Of a stretch of 64,000 nucleotides of DNA, positions 33,960-45,746 are shown piece after piece. The notes below the pieces were generated by a model. The model was not told the origin of the DNA. It worked only from the letters and a program-made list of their open reading frames with translations, and ran no database searches. Both the position numbers and the translations under genes were made by a program. Positions within the stretch are counted from its first letter, which is position 1; every line of letters starts with the position of its first letter. The stretch lies in the NCBI GenBank assembly GCA_951799405.1, contig OX637332.1, positions 8,747,001 to 8,811,000 of the forward strand, written 5' to 3'. The stretch comes from Agapetus fuscipes (Eukaryota; Arthropoda; Insecta; Trichoptera; Glossosomatidae).

Positions 33960-34476
33960 TCCTCATTACTGAGGGTTGTGACCCTTGTGGAAGCAACCAA
34001 TCTTCTCCAGCTCTCCCTCGACTGCGCTGCCCGCAACGCTCCAACTACCGAGGTGCCTGCTGCTGTCTTCACTTGATCGGTCCCTCGTGTGGGGGATCTA
34101 CCTCTTCCCCTCCAAGTTACCAATCACAACCAGTCGTTCCAGGCTATCCTCATTGCCACGGACAACGTGTCCGAAGAATACGGCGTGTACACATGTTGGC
34201 CAGAGTCGAGCCATCCAAACGCAGCTCCCGACGAATGGACTCATTGGTGCGTCTAGCCGTCCATGGGATTCAAAGCATGCGCCTCCAGCACCACATTTCA
34301 AAAGCGTCAATTTTTCTTCTTTCTGCTGCTTTTATGGTCCATGTTTCAGCAGCATAGAGAAAAATAGAGTGGACCAGACTCCTGACATTATTTAGTCTTT
34401 CTACAAAAAGTATGTAGAAAAAAAAATTTTTTTTTTGAGTTTCCATAAAATTGATGGAAACTCCAGGTTGGTACAT
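33960..34476 (-). pseudogene. LINE reverse-transcriptase C-terminal fragment
   Basis: On the minus strand, fragments read YAAETWTIKAAERRKIDAFE followed by MWCWRRML. Further left, in shifted frames, are FGHVVRGNEDSLERLVVIG and an RRGRSPTRW-like stretch. This is the usual C-terminal order of RTE/Jockey-type LINE proteins (Y-x-x-E-T-W ... MWCWRRML ... GHV ... KRRRGR). Frameshifts and loss of the catalytic domain make it a dead copy. Confidence 0.75.
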
Positions 34477-34489
34477 TTAACGTACCAAC

Positions 34490-35568
34490 CTACATATATG
34501 TATGATTTATTTAGCACTTAAATATAAAATAAACAAGATTTTGTTCAACCTGTTGGTTTTTATTCAAATGGTTAAAAGAATAACAAATTAGGATTTAAAA
34601 TCATAAGTCATAAGATTTTTAAAAATATCATTTCTGTAAAAAAGAATTTCACATTTATTTCTGATTCCGAATAAAGTACCTTTCTTTAAAGCATTTCAAT
34701 AAATATATTTTAACTTTTAAAAATATAAATGTAAACAAACTCAATAAAACATTTTATTATGTACTAAGGTAGGTATATACAGATGGGGAAATATTTTTTG
34801 AGCTGGCAATGATACGAAAATAGTTTTCTGCGCATGCCGCCCTGCATTTACTAATATGTATGCGTGTATACTATTCATATTCAGTGACGTTAATGTGTTG
34901 GCTTTCATTTGTGTGGTGTAGGCATAATAATTTACCCTGTCATTAGAGTTTTTGTTGTTTTAACATCGCCATAACTTTATTTAAAATTTGTCCTATAAAT
35001 AATTGCATCAACACAACGAAAAACGCTTATGTTCTCGCAGAAGTATTGTTAATTTTGACGCATTATCCTTGCATTATGCTAATATCAATCCGAAAAAAAT
35101 ATACATCTCAATATGGACGAAATAACGAAATCGCCGTAGTTCCTACTTGAACTAATAATAAAAAACTAATTTTTCCGTGTTCTTCTAAGTGAAAAACAGC
35201 CTGTGAAATGGAGTTTTATCAATAAAACACGCATTGTTTGGACATGTTCATAAATATACTTAAATACAGTACGCGGCCTGTCAAAAACTTTTGAATACGA
35301 CCAGTGAATCGAAATATAGGATTCACCAATAAATATTTTTACAACTACACGGTAAGTGAATAATTTTATTTTGACACACAAGTAACAAACATAATATTAT
35401 ATTTTAGACAATCTTTGATTCTGTCGTAAGCATAGAAAAGATTTTCAAATTCTCATTGATACAATAATTTGGATTTTTCCGTTGATCCTTTGTGTTTTTT
35501 GCAATTGAAAAAAACAACAACAATATGGATATCAAGTGCTACATAAATGGTTTTGTTTTATTTTTCAG
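34490..35568. other. Intergenic or 5' intron upstream of visible PAN3 exons
   Basis: No coding exon found, including no CCCH zinc-finger exon expected for the PAN3 N terminus. A partial NRF-1-like motif TGCGCATGCCGC near 34829-34840 is a weak promoter candidate. Confidence 0.35.
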
Positions 35569-38500
35569 TTTTTCCCCTGAAATGGATCCAGGACTCTTCA
35601 ATTTTTCAAGTTCGAGTGCTTTGCCTCAGGAATCGAAACTAGTGACTTATATGGTAAAAATGTTTTCTGTCAACCATCAATGCTTAAATACTGGTTTAAA
35701 TATTTTCTGCCAACCTTCAATCCTTAAATACTCATTTGGTATACTTTTCTTGAATTAAGATTTGAACTTAATCGGTATGTGATGCTGTAGTCGTCAAATG
35801 AATTATTTAAAACTCTGCAGAACCGTTTGAAAGCAAAAGATGTCATCAAATAATTGAAAAATGTATTCGCAAATCAAGGAGGATTTGCTAAAAAGAGAAA
35901 ACTAATGTCAAGTGCATGGCGATTGTTGATTATCAAAGGTACCACTTGCAGCGCCTAAACAAAAGTGGAAACAGCTGATCGTCATCATCGTGGAACAATT
36001 GGTGTGCGCCATTATTTGGTAGCCAAAAAGTTAGTTTCTGTTGACAACATTAGCGCCTTTTAAAGAAGGACAGATGGCAATCAACCGAAGCTGTCTAGTT
36101 TACACTTTCCTCTTATTTACAAATAAAGCTGCTAAATGTGATGTAATATTTAATTAATTATGTTTCTTTTATTTTTAGAATCTAAGTTCTGCCACATCCA
36201 ACTTATCTCATCAATTGCCATCGATCAGCTCTCCAAAGGTCCATAAAAAGGTAATAACGCGTCCATCTGAATCCACTACAATCGTTCATTATATATTTTA
36301 AAGTATCATTTACAATTTCTTTATGATTTTTTACTTATTTTGGGTAATCGGAGTATGCAAGTAAGCGTTAATTTGTAACTATTTACCAGTTCTAAGAATG
36401 GCGATATTACTCACATACAAATTCAAACATACTGTAGGTACTGATTTTGTACAGATTTTAGACAGGTTAGCAATGATCATTCCTAGAATGAAAATTATTC
36501 TTTGAAACTACGATCCAAAAGCGCTATTCTGCTAAATTCCTTAAAATCTTAAGGCGACGAGATAGTGATTTGTGTCCAAAAATAATGTGTACTGTGATTT
36601 TTTATCTATGGAGTTCTTTCGCAAGCGCTAGCAAGCTCCGACTTGGATTTTATTTTAAGTGTAAGGAATGTAGCAGAATAGCGCTTCAGATATTAAGTAT
36701 TTGGTTTGATCCCTAGCAGAAAACATGGTTTGAGTTTTGATTTTCTGGATGACTTATTTGAAGTGGTGTTTTTGTGCTAGTTCTTGGTTTCATTTAGCTG
36801 TGAAACAAGTTCACTCTGTTGCTGTTTTGAATTACGGCAATGGTTTTTTGAGAGCATAATTATTTCTGAAAGTTGTAATTGAATTAAAAATCTTTAAAGT
36901 AAATTACGACAAAGTAAGGTTTGCCAAAAGTTTATTCAAAATGATACAAAGTGCACCAAATTATAAAACAGTTGTAAATGGTTCTGCAGTGCTTGATTGT
37001 TGCTACATGCAACCAATTTAAGCAAGATTTTGATGTAGACTTTAAAATATTCGACTCTGTCAAGGATTTTTTGAGCTTTTCTATGAATTTAAATCAGATA
37101 TCTTCCTTAGCTTATTCTAGACAAGAAGCACCGTACTAAAACAGTTTATGGAAAAAAGTGTGTTCATCTTGAGACTTATAAAGTGGCACCTACACCATTT
37201 TTTTTTACTTTATAGAAATCTAAAATTGAAAAAGACTAGTAAAGTTGAATGTGTTACAGATTACTCATGAATTCATACCTGGAACGTACTTTGCTGGAGT
37301 AGATGGTCTTCCATCAATGCCCAAAGAATCATCTCCGACTCTGTCCAGTTCTTTGACATCACAAATGGCGGCCAATGCACCACAAGTGCACCAGGTAAAT
37401 CAAATTCAAGTTTATCTTATTTTTTCTCAAAGAATAATAATCTCCCAAAATTTTATCCAACTGAAGTTTTTCTTCTTATTTTCAATTTATGAAGTTTACC
37501 AAAATCGTTTTTATTTCTCTTCTTCAAATTACACAATTCCCTAAAGTAGCATAATTTCCAAAAACAATGCCTCATGGAGATATTTTCAAGAGCTTAAAGA
37601 ATGAAATATATCAATTGTTATTAGGCTGACCTCTCATGCATCCATGTATGCTGTACAAACTTATGCTCATAAAAGGCTTGGTTTATTTTGTCAGAACACA
37701 CGCAAACTTACTTGTAGATATGCATTGAACATTAATCTGAAATGTTTATGTATCTTTGCAATCTGTATTATACCTGCCTCTATGTGTGCTGTACAAACTC
37801 GATTCACTTTTGCGAATCTTACCCTGTTTCAGGGAAAGGCAGCTGAAGCTGCAATGTTTATGTTTATAAAAGGCTTGGTTTATTTTGTCAGAACACGCCC
37901 AAACTTGTAGACATGCATTGAACATTAATCTTAAATATGAATGTATCTTTGTAATCTTGATAATACATTATTATAATGAATGATTTCGAACAAGATGAAC
38001 CATCACACCAAGCTTGGTACGAAAGCTTCACTCTTTTGTATGAATGCATTAATTTATTTTGTCTTTGTAGGAGAATGTTGGTGGCACGACATACTTTTAT
38101 GCCGCGGACTCGGTAAATGGGTCGCACGTCCAATCCTTGGTCAGCCATCAGGGCATCACTGCCAGCATGGCCACTGCCCCACCTCACATGTACACAGGAA
38201 CTCCCACTCATGTGTCCAACATCACTTCTATGTCAGGTACGTCAAAAAATAATTGTGATTTCCGTTGTTCTGTTGATAGCTCAGATGGAACTTTTGTGTC
38301 CAAAGCCATAGAGCTAGGGTTCGAACTCTGCCACGGGTGTTGGACAGGCCTGACTTAGCTAATGGTAGGCTATATAAAGCAAAATTAAGGAAGAAAGTTT
38401 GTGAAATTTATCAAGAATAAATCAAACAAATATTATGTTATCAAGAAACATACAAAAAAATATTGTGTGAAATTTATTGTTAAGAAATGAAATTAAGAAA

Positions 38501-41500
38501 TCCTGTGCGGGAGACTCCCTAGATTTCAGAGACTCTAGGGGTCTTGACACTTGTTGTAGTGTCGCAGAGTTGTTTACGAGCGTAGTCGTCGCTACAAAGC
38601 GTCAATAGTCGAGCAAGACCCAGTTGCTGTAAGGCTGGATGGACCTTTGTGACCGGTCTTCGGTAAAGGTTTTATGAATCTTTCAACCCAGCGAAGAGCA
38701 TATTTGAAAATATAAATGGTATATTTTTTGTGCTCTGCCAGGATTCAAACCCACAACCTTCCATTTACGAGTCTGAAGTGTTGCCACTGGACTACGGACT
38801 GGTCAATTTTGTGAATAATTCAAACAATAATTATAAATTAGTGAATTGATGAATTACTCAGCCTATTGAATTATTTTATTAACATATTTTTATCTTTTTT
38901 CCAGGACTAGCAGCCACCTTCCATATGCCAGACGTTCTTCGTGCAGAGATCATGCACAGAAATCTGGTTTCTCTTTCTCATCCCAACACACAAGGATATC
39001 CAGGTAACTTGGTGCATCTTTCTCCATTATCTCATTTCTCCAGACATTTTATCAGACCTTATCTACACTATCCTAGCTGCAGTAGTGCTACAGCTTAAGG
39101 CTTGTAGTAGCCGTGCCACACTCCTAACTCGTCCTCCCACCTTAATCTTAATCTTGCAACCCTTCTCGTTCCTCCTGGGTGTCCATTCATTATGCTTTTG
39201 GAAACCTATGAGTTGGGTATTCTTTGTACATGTCCAGCCCTTCTCAATCTCTGTAGTTCATTTTTGTGGAGATGTTGGGTGTCTTTTGTATGGTGTACAG
39301 TCGATTGTTGTCCGGTCGATAGCTCAGTTGGTAGAGTGCTTGCATTCCATGCTGAGAGCCCAGGTTCCAATCCCACCGAGGGTGTCAGAAACCTAATCTA
39401 ATCTAAGTTGCAAATATATGATATGGGACATTAGGGATTCATATTACATGCATTCTCACAAGCAGACACATACAAGTTCGCGCTTGCGAATGCCGCATGT
39501 GAACCTACAACATAAAAAAAACAAATCTCAAATGGACATTCATCCTGCAACTCCCGCTGACCTTCCCTGAAACAGGGGTGACATTGGCAAAGTGAAACAT
39601 TTTCTACAGCATGGGTGGTCAGTCGCATACAAACTTATAAGTCAAGGAATACAAGCAATTAATTACATGCAGTTATAAAAAATTAAATGTATTTTGTAAT
39701 TTTTTTTTTATTACAGATTTGCCTGTTAGCGTTGAGCAATATGTTGAACTGTGTCCTTTGGAAGAGTCCTCTATGGTGACTGCCACATCCAGTGTGTATC
39801 GCGCTCTACACCGTATTAGTGGACAACTGTACGCCCTGAGGAGACTTCATGGCTTCAGGCTTGCCCCGTCTAAAGGTCCTCTGCCCATCGACAGATGGAA
39901 GAAACTGCAGCACCCAAATATTGTACAACTCAGAGAGGTCTTCACCACCAAGGCGTTTGGAGACCAATGTAAGCTATAACTGATTACTTTCTTATATTTT
40001 TTATGACACAATTTTTTATATAAACACTGTTTTATTTTCACACACAATACATTTAAATTACAATGAGGTTATTGAGATCAGCCGAGTAGGTTCTCGCCAC
40101 AATCTGCAGTCCGTTGGTCTCGCCCCGAGTTGCCAGGGCTAAAGGACAAACGTTTTTGACCTAGATGGTCATCTTCAGGTAGGAATTCAATTCCTATCTG
40201 GAATTCCTACCTGAAGATGACCATCCAGGTCGAAAAAGTTTGTTATATTGTAATTTAAATCTATTGTGTGTGAAAATAAAACAGTGTTTGTATTAACCCT
40301 TTTGTTTTGAACCTCAGTTAGCCTCTGAAGATGGACGGATAAAGTCCGATCGCACTTGGGCCTTGTTAACTCCAATTAGTGAAAATAAAACTATGTTTTA
40401 AAAAACAAATCAATCAAGATTACTTATTTAATGCAGTCTGATGCCTGTTACACATTAGACACATTTTTCCTGGTTTGTCTATGGATTACCATATAAACTG
40501 TGAGACAGCTCTCATACATCTTCATACAGTGCTAGGTTTCCGACCCGGTACCGAAAAAAAAACCATAGACAGACCGGGAAAAATGCATCTAGAATGAAGT
40601 AAGAAGGAAAGTTACCCTTATTAATCAATGATTCTATTAATCAAGTCCAGTTTTAGGTTGCAATAAAAGCTGCTATCAGTTATTGCTAAAACTCAGACGC
40701 AAGTATTCCAAACAGGCAGCAAATAGTTAGGCGTGGATTTCATTTTGAAATTTATTGAAAAGTATAGTTAGTTGGTTCATTGTTTTGACTCAATTTTTTA
40801 TTCTCAAAAAGATTTGTCTCTACCAAGTGCATGCACCTGGTAAAACTTATCTTTCTATTGCACGTTGTTTGTGAAACAACAAAATGAACAAACTGCAAGT
40901 TTCCCATGAGGCATGTACTGTCTCTGTCTGTGTGTTATGGTTTTCCTTATGAAGTTCTAATATTGTGATAATATTTTTCAGCTCTGGTATTTGTCTACGA
41001 CTATCACCCAGGCAGTGTTACACTGGCTCAAAAGTACATGTCCACACCTGTAGAGTCGACTCCGTCATATAGTGACCCTTTCAACAACGCTGACCCTGAC
41101 GCACCAAGACCTTATTCACATCAGGTATGACCTTATCTGTTAATCTAATTTGCCTCCTAAATTTCATTTAGTTCTACGTAAATTTCATTTAGTTCTACGA
41201 TGCCTGAATGTAATCTAAAATTATGCAAGAAAGGGATATCATTTGCATTGCTTTGAAATTTAAGTTGATATTGTACATAGCTTTTTCCTGATGCTAAACC
41301 CTTGTGAATTTTTGCAATCACTTTGTCCATTTCAAATCTGTCTCATTTTGTTTATGGTAAATATCCTAATGTATTATTTTCTGTCTTTGTATTTTTTTTG
41401 TGTTTTATTATTACATTAATAATTTAAAATGAATCTTCACAATGTCAATATGCAAACCCTTCAACTTTTACAGTAAAACCTTTTTACAAATATAGTCAAA

Positions 41501-44500
41501 GTTGTTATACATAGATCATTATGAAAATGATGCACATAATAATATTATTGTGAAGCAACTATCCATGGCTTTAATCCCGGATTAAGACCACTGGGGGCCC
41601 TGGTGCGGGGAAAGTCATGAGAGACCCCAACTCCCTTCCCTCCTACTCCCACCCCTTCATCCTCACCTACCATAAAAACGAATGTAGACAACTAATCTAA
41701 GCTGCAAAGATATATATCATTTAAGATTTATATTAAATGCATTCCCACAAGCAGACATGTATAATTTCGCGCTAACACATGCGGCATGTGGACCTACAAT
41801 ATAAAAACCCAATCTCAAATGAACATAAGCCCTGCAACTCTTGCCGTCCTTCCCTGAAACAGGGGTGATATTGGCAAAGTGAACCATTTTTTACAGTATG
41901 GGTGGTCAGCCGCATACCAACCTATAAGTCAAGGAACAAGGAGAGGGTCCCTGGTTCGGCCGCACCGCTCGAACCGCCCTTAATCTGGGCCTGGTGTACT
42001 CTTACCATAGAAAAAAATATTGAAATTACTAGTGAATGTAAAATGTATCTTTTTTGTAGAAAAACACAATTCTGCGGGCGGCTCACAATGGCAACATAAT
42101 GTCAGAGGCGACTATTTGGAGTCTGCTGGTTCAACTTACAGCTGCACTGCGGGCCATCCATGCTGCAGGATTAGCATGCAGGTAAATACTTCATATCCTT
42201 CTGGTTCAATGTAGAAAGAAATTTATGTGGAAAGTTGTGATCCAATTCTTATCATATGAAGGACAGTACCCTTAGTACGAGTTGCAAAACTTGAGTTAAG
42301 TAAAGTTTACGGAAAACATTAAAGAGTGATTTCTCCCAAAATCTGCCGTTTTTGTTTCTTACACTTTATGGTCTTAGCAAAAGAGTTACAGTGATGAAGA
42401 AAATCAAGTTCAAACAAACAAAAATGGCAGATTTTGGGAGAAATCCCTCTTTAATATTTTCCGTAAACTTTACTTTATTCAAGTTTTGCAACTCGTACTA
42501 AGGGTACAGGAATATGAACACGTTGGAGTCAGATGTGAGTAAAGAAAAATAATTATAAGCCATACAGGGGCTGTTTTTTTTTCATTTTCTAATCTAATCT
42601 TATCTAGATTAGAAAATGAAAAAAAGTAAATAAATAAAAAAATAACATGAATGGATGTAATCGTAAAAATCACATTTTCAGTAATTCAATATTTTTTTGT
42701 GTTACTGTTTCTTGACTGTTTAAATTTACACATTTGTATATTGTTGCCTGGAATATGTTAAAATCCTTTGTATTCTCTTCTTCATTGCAGAAAGCTGGAT
42801 CTCTCCAAGGTGATAGTGTCAGGCTACCGTCTCCGGGTTTCGTGGTGCGGTGTTGCCAGTGTGTCGGGCCAGACAGGCGGTGTGGAGCCAGAGCAGGCTC
42901 AGCAAGACGATCTCACTGCTCTTGGGAGGCTAGTTTTAGCCCTGGCAACTCGGGGCGCGACCAACGGACTGCAGATTGTGGCGAGGACCTACTCGGCTGA
43001 TCTCAATAACCTCATTCTGTAAGTGTTTTTGTATTCAGCTGTTATTTAGCTAGGTGTGGCAGGTACCTCCTTAAGTAGGTTTGTGTACCAAAAAGAATTG
43101 GGGGTTAATTTATTATAAGCTGTAGAAAAACATAATGTTTAAGTATAAACAAGAATTGTGCAAAGAAATATAACCGGTTTGACCTGACCGTAGTCCAGTG
43201 GCAAGACTTCAGACTCTAAAATGGAAGGTTGTGGGTTTGAATCCCGGCAGAGCACAAAAAATATACCATTTATATTTTCAAATTTGCTCTTCGCTAGGTT
43301 GAAATTTTTTATTCATAAAACCTTACCAAAGACCGGTCACTAAAGGTCCATCCAGTCTTTCAGCAACTGGGTCTTGCTTGAGTATTGGCACTTTGTAGCG
43401 ACGACCAGGCTTTTAAACACCTCTGCGGCACTACAACAAGTGCCATAGACCTCTCCTAAGTCTCTGAAATCTAGGGACTCTCCCGCACAGGATTTCTTAA
43501 AAAAAATAACAATAAAAGAACTTCTGGTTCTTTTCCTACCTGTAGAAATACAACACAATTGTTGAAGGAGTAATTAGAGTTCCCACCTCAATTTAATCCT
43601 GTTCTATTCAAAAGTAATATCAATCTCTTTGCCACACCCACATCCGTGCGGCAATACATTTAGTGTTGTCGATCTCTAGGACTATCTGAAAACTATAGTC
43701 TCTGCCACACAGGATTCCTTATTCCTTTAACTGCGGGTGACAATCATTGCGTACAGTGCGGCTGTCAATCATAGACGTCATCCAACTTTGAACTTATCCC
43801 TGACATCTGTGTTCAACAATTCAAAAGTCTGCAAGTGAAATGAGCTAAACCTTTGTTTTTTAAGTGTATATCTGTTCACACAGTGAAAGTCCATTGTAAT
43901 TACTTTTAAAAAAATCAATTGGAAAAACAAAGAATTGAAAAAAAAAATGTTTTGAAAGTTATTTTATAAAAATATTTGTAACAATTATGCTCCTGAAGAT
44001 GCCTTATTAGGCGAAAACGTTTGAGCAAAAAATAAAATAAAGTGAATTAAAACAATGTTTTACCAATTATATTTTTAAATATTTATAAAATAAACCTTTG
44101 TTATTTTTGTTCTTGAATAATTGTGAATGCATGTGACTGTGCACACAGTTATTTCGCAAGTGTCGTCAATCAATTAATGTAGGAAACAATAATGTTTTAA
44201 AAATGTGCTCAAAAAAGTATTCCCTACTGGGGGTATAAATATAGCCAGAATATTCAGAATTAATAATTAATAATTGTTTTTGTTGTGTATCAGGTACTTG
44301 CTGGCGGCCTCGCCGCGCCGCAGCGTGACTGACCTGATGCCGATGATAGGTGCGCGCTTCTACACGCAGGTGGAGGCGCTGCAGAGGAGGGCCGACACCC
44401 TGGAGGACCAGCTGGCCATGGAGATGGACAACGGCCGCCTCTACAGGCTGCTCGTCAAGCTGTGCTCCATCAATGAGAGACCAGAGTGAGTGTTGGGATT

Positions 44501-45746
44501 CAAAAAGCTGTTCTTCCTTTCTGATGATGATAATGAGTTGATGATTTCTTTAGAGCGCTGTTTTATGATGTCACTCCTAGAGCTGTGAATAGATAGTTTA
44601 TCCTCAAAGCTGGGAATTGAGGCTTTATCCTCACAGCTGTGAATAGCTGCTTTATCCTCAATGCTACAAATAGATGGTGTATACCAAAAAAACTACAAAA
44701 AAAGTTGTCATTTAACGTCAACAATGAAAGTGAAATTCAAAGTTCAAAATGTTTGTAATGTTGCATAATTTATCTTATTTATTTCAGATTAAACATGGAT
44801 GGTTCGTGGGCAGAGACAGATGGACGCTACATGCTGAAGCTGTTCAGAGACTATCTCTTCCACTCGGTGCTTGCCGATGGAAGACCATGGTTGGACTATG
44901 CTCACCTCACTAGCTGCCTCAATCAGCTAGACAGTGGAACACAAGCTAAGGTATTTCATTTAGCTTCGTTTAATCTGTCATCGTCAAAACTCGTCAATTA
45001 ATTAATCTATACTCGTCTATACTTCATCATAATTTAGATTACAGAAAAAAGATTGAGATTCTAAAAATAGAAATACCTCATTAGTATGCTTAGGCATGAC
45101 ATCCCAATACATTGCAAAAAATAGAAGTTAATGACCCTTTTTATTTACACAAAGATTTTTTTTGAGTGTGTTAGTGTTCTTATGTCAACAAATTGTGGAA
45201 TTCCGCTGTTTCAAGAGTCGGTTTTCAAGGTCAACTTTAATATTATATTTTAAATACCTACAAACAAAAATGAATGCTTTGAATTTATTGGTGGATGGTT
45301 CTGCCCAATAGCAGTACTTCATGCAATTTTCGATCTTATTGCTTTGTAAAAACTAAAGAAAAATGAAAAAAATTGCGTATAGTACTATTAGCGCGGATCC
45401 GCGTTCCGGCGCCTGAGGGGTTAATTCAATATTAATATCAAACATGATATTATTCTTCTTCAATGTCTCTACAGCCCATATCTGTCCTTGGTCTCCGTTA
45501 TCTTTAGACTCCATCCGTCTCTGTCCTCGGCCACCACCCCCAGAATGGCACCTGCAGTAACCGCGCCATGATACATTTGCATCATATTATTTGGCCTTAA
45601 ATATTAATCTATTCAATTCTTTAATTTTTCAGGTTCAACTGATGTCACGGGATGAACAAAGTGTTCTCCTCGTTTCATACGCGGAATTGAAGCACTGCCT
45701 GGAACAGGCTTTCGACGAGATAGTCCAGGCGTCTGCCCAGCAATAA
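35569..45746 (+). CDS. PAN3: PAN3, regulatory subunit of the PAN2-PAN3 poly(A) nuclease (5' end not found)
   Basis: Pseudokinase adaptor that recruits the PAN2 deadenylase to PABP-bound mRNA tails in the cytoplasm. Exons: 35569-35653, 36179-36250, 37260-37394, 38071-38236, 38905-39003, 39717-39968, 40982-41124, 42060-42181, 42791-43018, 44294-44485, 44788-44950, 45633-45746 (TAA 45744). Phases join throughout, giving 585 codons from the ATG at 35582. Features: a PAM2-like PABP-binding motif (THEFIPGTYF, exon 3); VGGTTYFY block (exon 4); pseudokinase (QLYALRRLHGFRL, then QHPNIVQLREVFTTKAFGD; IWSLLVQLTAALRAIHAAGL; LMPMIGARFYTQ); coiled coil (LQRRADTLEDQLAMEMDNGR); and the PAN2-binding knob (ETDGRYMLKLFRDYLFH to the end). 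The first exon has an acceptor and enters in a non-zero phase, so upstream coding (CCCH finger) probably exists but is not visible. Family members are about 650-890 aa. Confidence 0.93.
36519..36686. mobile_element. MITE with inverted ends in a PAN3 intron
   Basis: AAGCGCTATTCTGCTAAATT on the left and its near reverse complement (ATGTAGCAGAATAGCGCTT) on the right enclose about 168 bp. No coding capacity. Target duplication not resolved. Confidence 0.55.
37625..37965 (+). mobile_element. Degenerate tandem pair of L-A fragments in a PAN3 intron
   Basis: Two diverged L-A-like units in direct order. Each has ATAAAAGGCTTGGTTTATTT then GACATGCATTGAACATTAAT then ATCTTTGTAATCTTG or similar. They are older and more diverged than the other copies. 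Confidence 0.5.
38262..38350 (+). mobile_element. tRNA-derived SINE fragment
   Basis: TGATAGCTCAGATGGAAC (A box) and GGGTTCGAACTCTGCCACG (B box), 45-50 bp apart. It sits in the PAN3 intron just after the exon ending at 38236. No complete tRNA fold. Confidence 0.6.
38497..38813 (-). mobile_element. SINE-B copy without 5S head
   Basis: From left: reverse complement of the SINE 3' end (AAGAAATCCTGTGCGGGAGA), the body, then the tRNA-like module (CAGGATTCAAACCCACAACC as inverted B box, GCCACTGGACTACGGACTGG as inverted A box). Truncated exactly before the 5S segment. In a PAN3 intron, antisense. Confidence 0.75.
39312..39389 (+). mobile_element. tRNA-derived SINE fragment
   Basis: GATAGCTCAGTTGGTAGAGT (A box) and CCAGGTTCCAATCCCACCG (B box). 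Best preserved of the three copies, but the acceptor stem does not pair, so I do not call a tRNA gene. It directly abuts the L-A tail that follows. Confidence 0.6.
39390..39665 (-). mobile_element. L-A repeat: LINE 3' end
   Basis: CTAATCTAATCTAAGTTGC tail on the left, standard body, extended 5' to GAATACAAGCAATTAATTAC. It ends about 50 bp before the acceptor of the PAN3 exon at 39717. Confidence 0.78.
40022..40289. mobile_element. Fold-back element carrying a captured PAN3 exon fragment
   Basis: Outer arms 40022-40064 and 40247-40289 are inverted repeats matching 42 of 43. Inner arms 40146-40188 and 40201-40243 match about 40 of 43. On the right the arms are separated by 3 bp (40244-40246). 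On the left the same junction holds 81 bp of PAN3-derived sequence. A third partial arm (GTGAAAATAAAACTATGTTTT) lies at 40379-40399. The element sits in the PAN3 intron between the exons ending 39968 and starting 40982. Confidence 0.85.
40062..40143 (-). pseudogene. PAN3: Antisense copy of part of PAN3 exon 9 (82 bp)
   Basis: The plus strand here matches the reverse complement of 42935-43016 at 80 of 82 positions. The two differences are at about 40092 (T for C) and 40120 (T for G). It includes the exon segment encoding LATRGATNGLQIVARTYSAD but stops 2 bp short of the donor site, so it contains no intron sequence and cannot be spliced as an exon in this orientation. High identity means recent capture or continuing gene conversion. 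Confidence 0.9.
41692..41937 (-). mobile_element. L-A repeat: LINE 3' end
   Basis: Standard body in a PAN3 intron. The left tail is short (CTAATCTAAGCTGC); truncated after CCTATAAGTCAAGGAAC. Confidence 0.78.
42266..42507. mobile_element. Fold-back MITE in a PAN3 intron
   Basis: About 85-bp arms: GTACCCTTAGTACGAGTTGC through TTCTCCCAAAATCTGCC on the left, with the near-perfect reverse complement on the right, separated by about 65 bp. No coding capacity. It lies between the exons at 42060-42181 and 42791-43018. Confidence 0.8.
42579..42622. repeat. Short inverted repeat
   Basis: 18-bp arms (TTTTCATTTTCTAATCTA and its complement) around an 8-bp centre. AT-rich hairpin in a PAN3 intron. Confidence 0.6.
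43184..43506 (+). mobile_element. SINE-B copy without 5S head
   Basis: Begins GACCGTAGTCCAGTGGCAAG, B box GGTTGTGGGTTTGAATCCC, body, and 3' end GTCTCCCGCACAGGATTTC then TTAAAAAA. In a PAN3 intron, sense. Confidence 0.78.
43985..44062 (+). repeat. Repeat end with CTGAAGATG...CGAAAAC motif
   Basis: CTCCTGAAGATGCC, a small GCC/GGC hairpin, GGCGAAAACGTTTG, then AATAAAATAAAGTG and AACAATGTTTTACC. The same motif order is in the arms of the fold-back element at 40022-40289, so both may derive from one retroelement 3' end. Confidence 0.45.
44294..44485 (+). other. PAN3: GC-rich PAN3 exon in AT-rich surroundings
   Basis: This exon is full of GC-ending codons (CTGGCGGCCTCGCCGCGCCG near its start), whereas flanking introns and most neighbouring exons are AT-rich. 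The reading frame and family match are good, so it is genuine coding sequence. The composition shift is only an observation. Confidence 0.6.
45465..45585 (-). pseudogene. LINE C-terminal fragment
   Basis: On the minus strand GAILGVVAEDRDGWSLKI-like residues, a common LINE C-terminal signature, with stops. It ends about 50 bp before the acceptor of the last PAN3 exon. Confidence 0.45.

Noticed and set aside
39312..39389. tRNA gene (GATAGCTCAGTTGGTAGAGT with a B box)
   Set aside because: The acceptor stem does not pair and no clean anticodon arm forms. Two further degraded copies (26263, 38262) show that it is a tRNA-derived SINE head.
43985..44030. Hammerhead ribozyme (CTGAAGA...GGCGAAAAC)
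   Set aside because: Core-like letters are present, but stem II is offset by a base and I could not find the stem III strand with a cleavage site. The same applies at 40171-40235.
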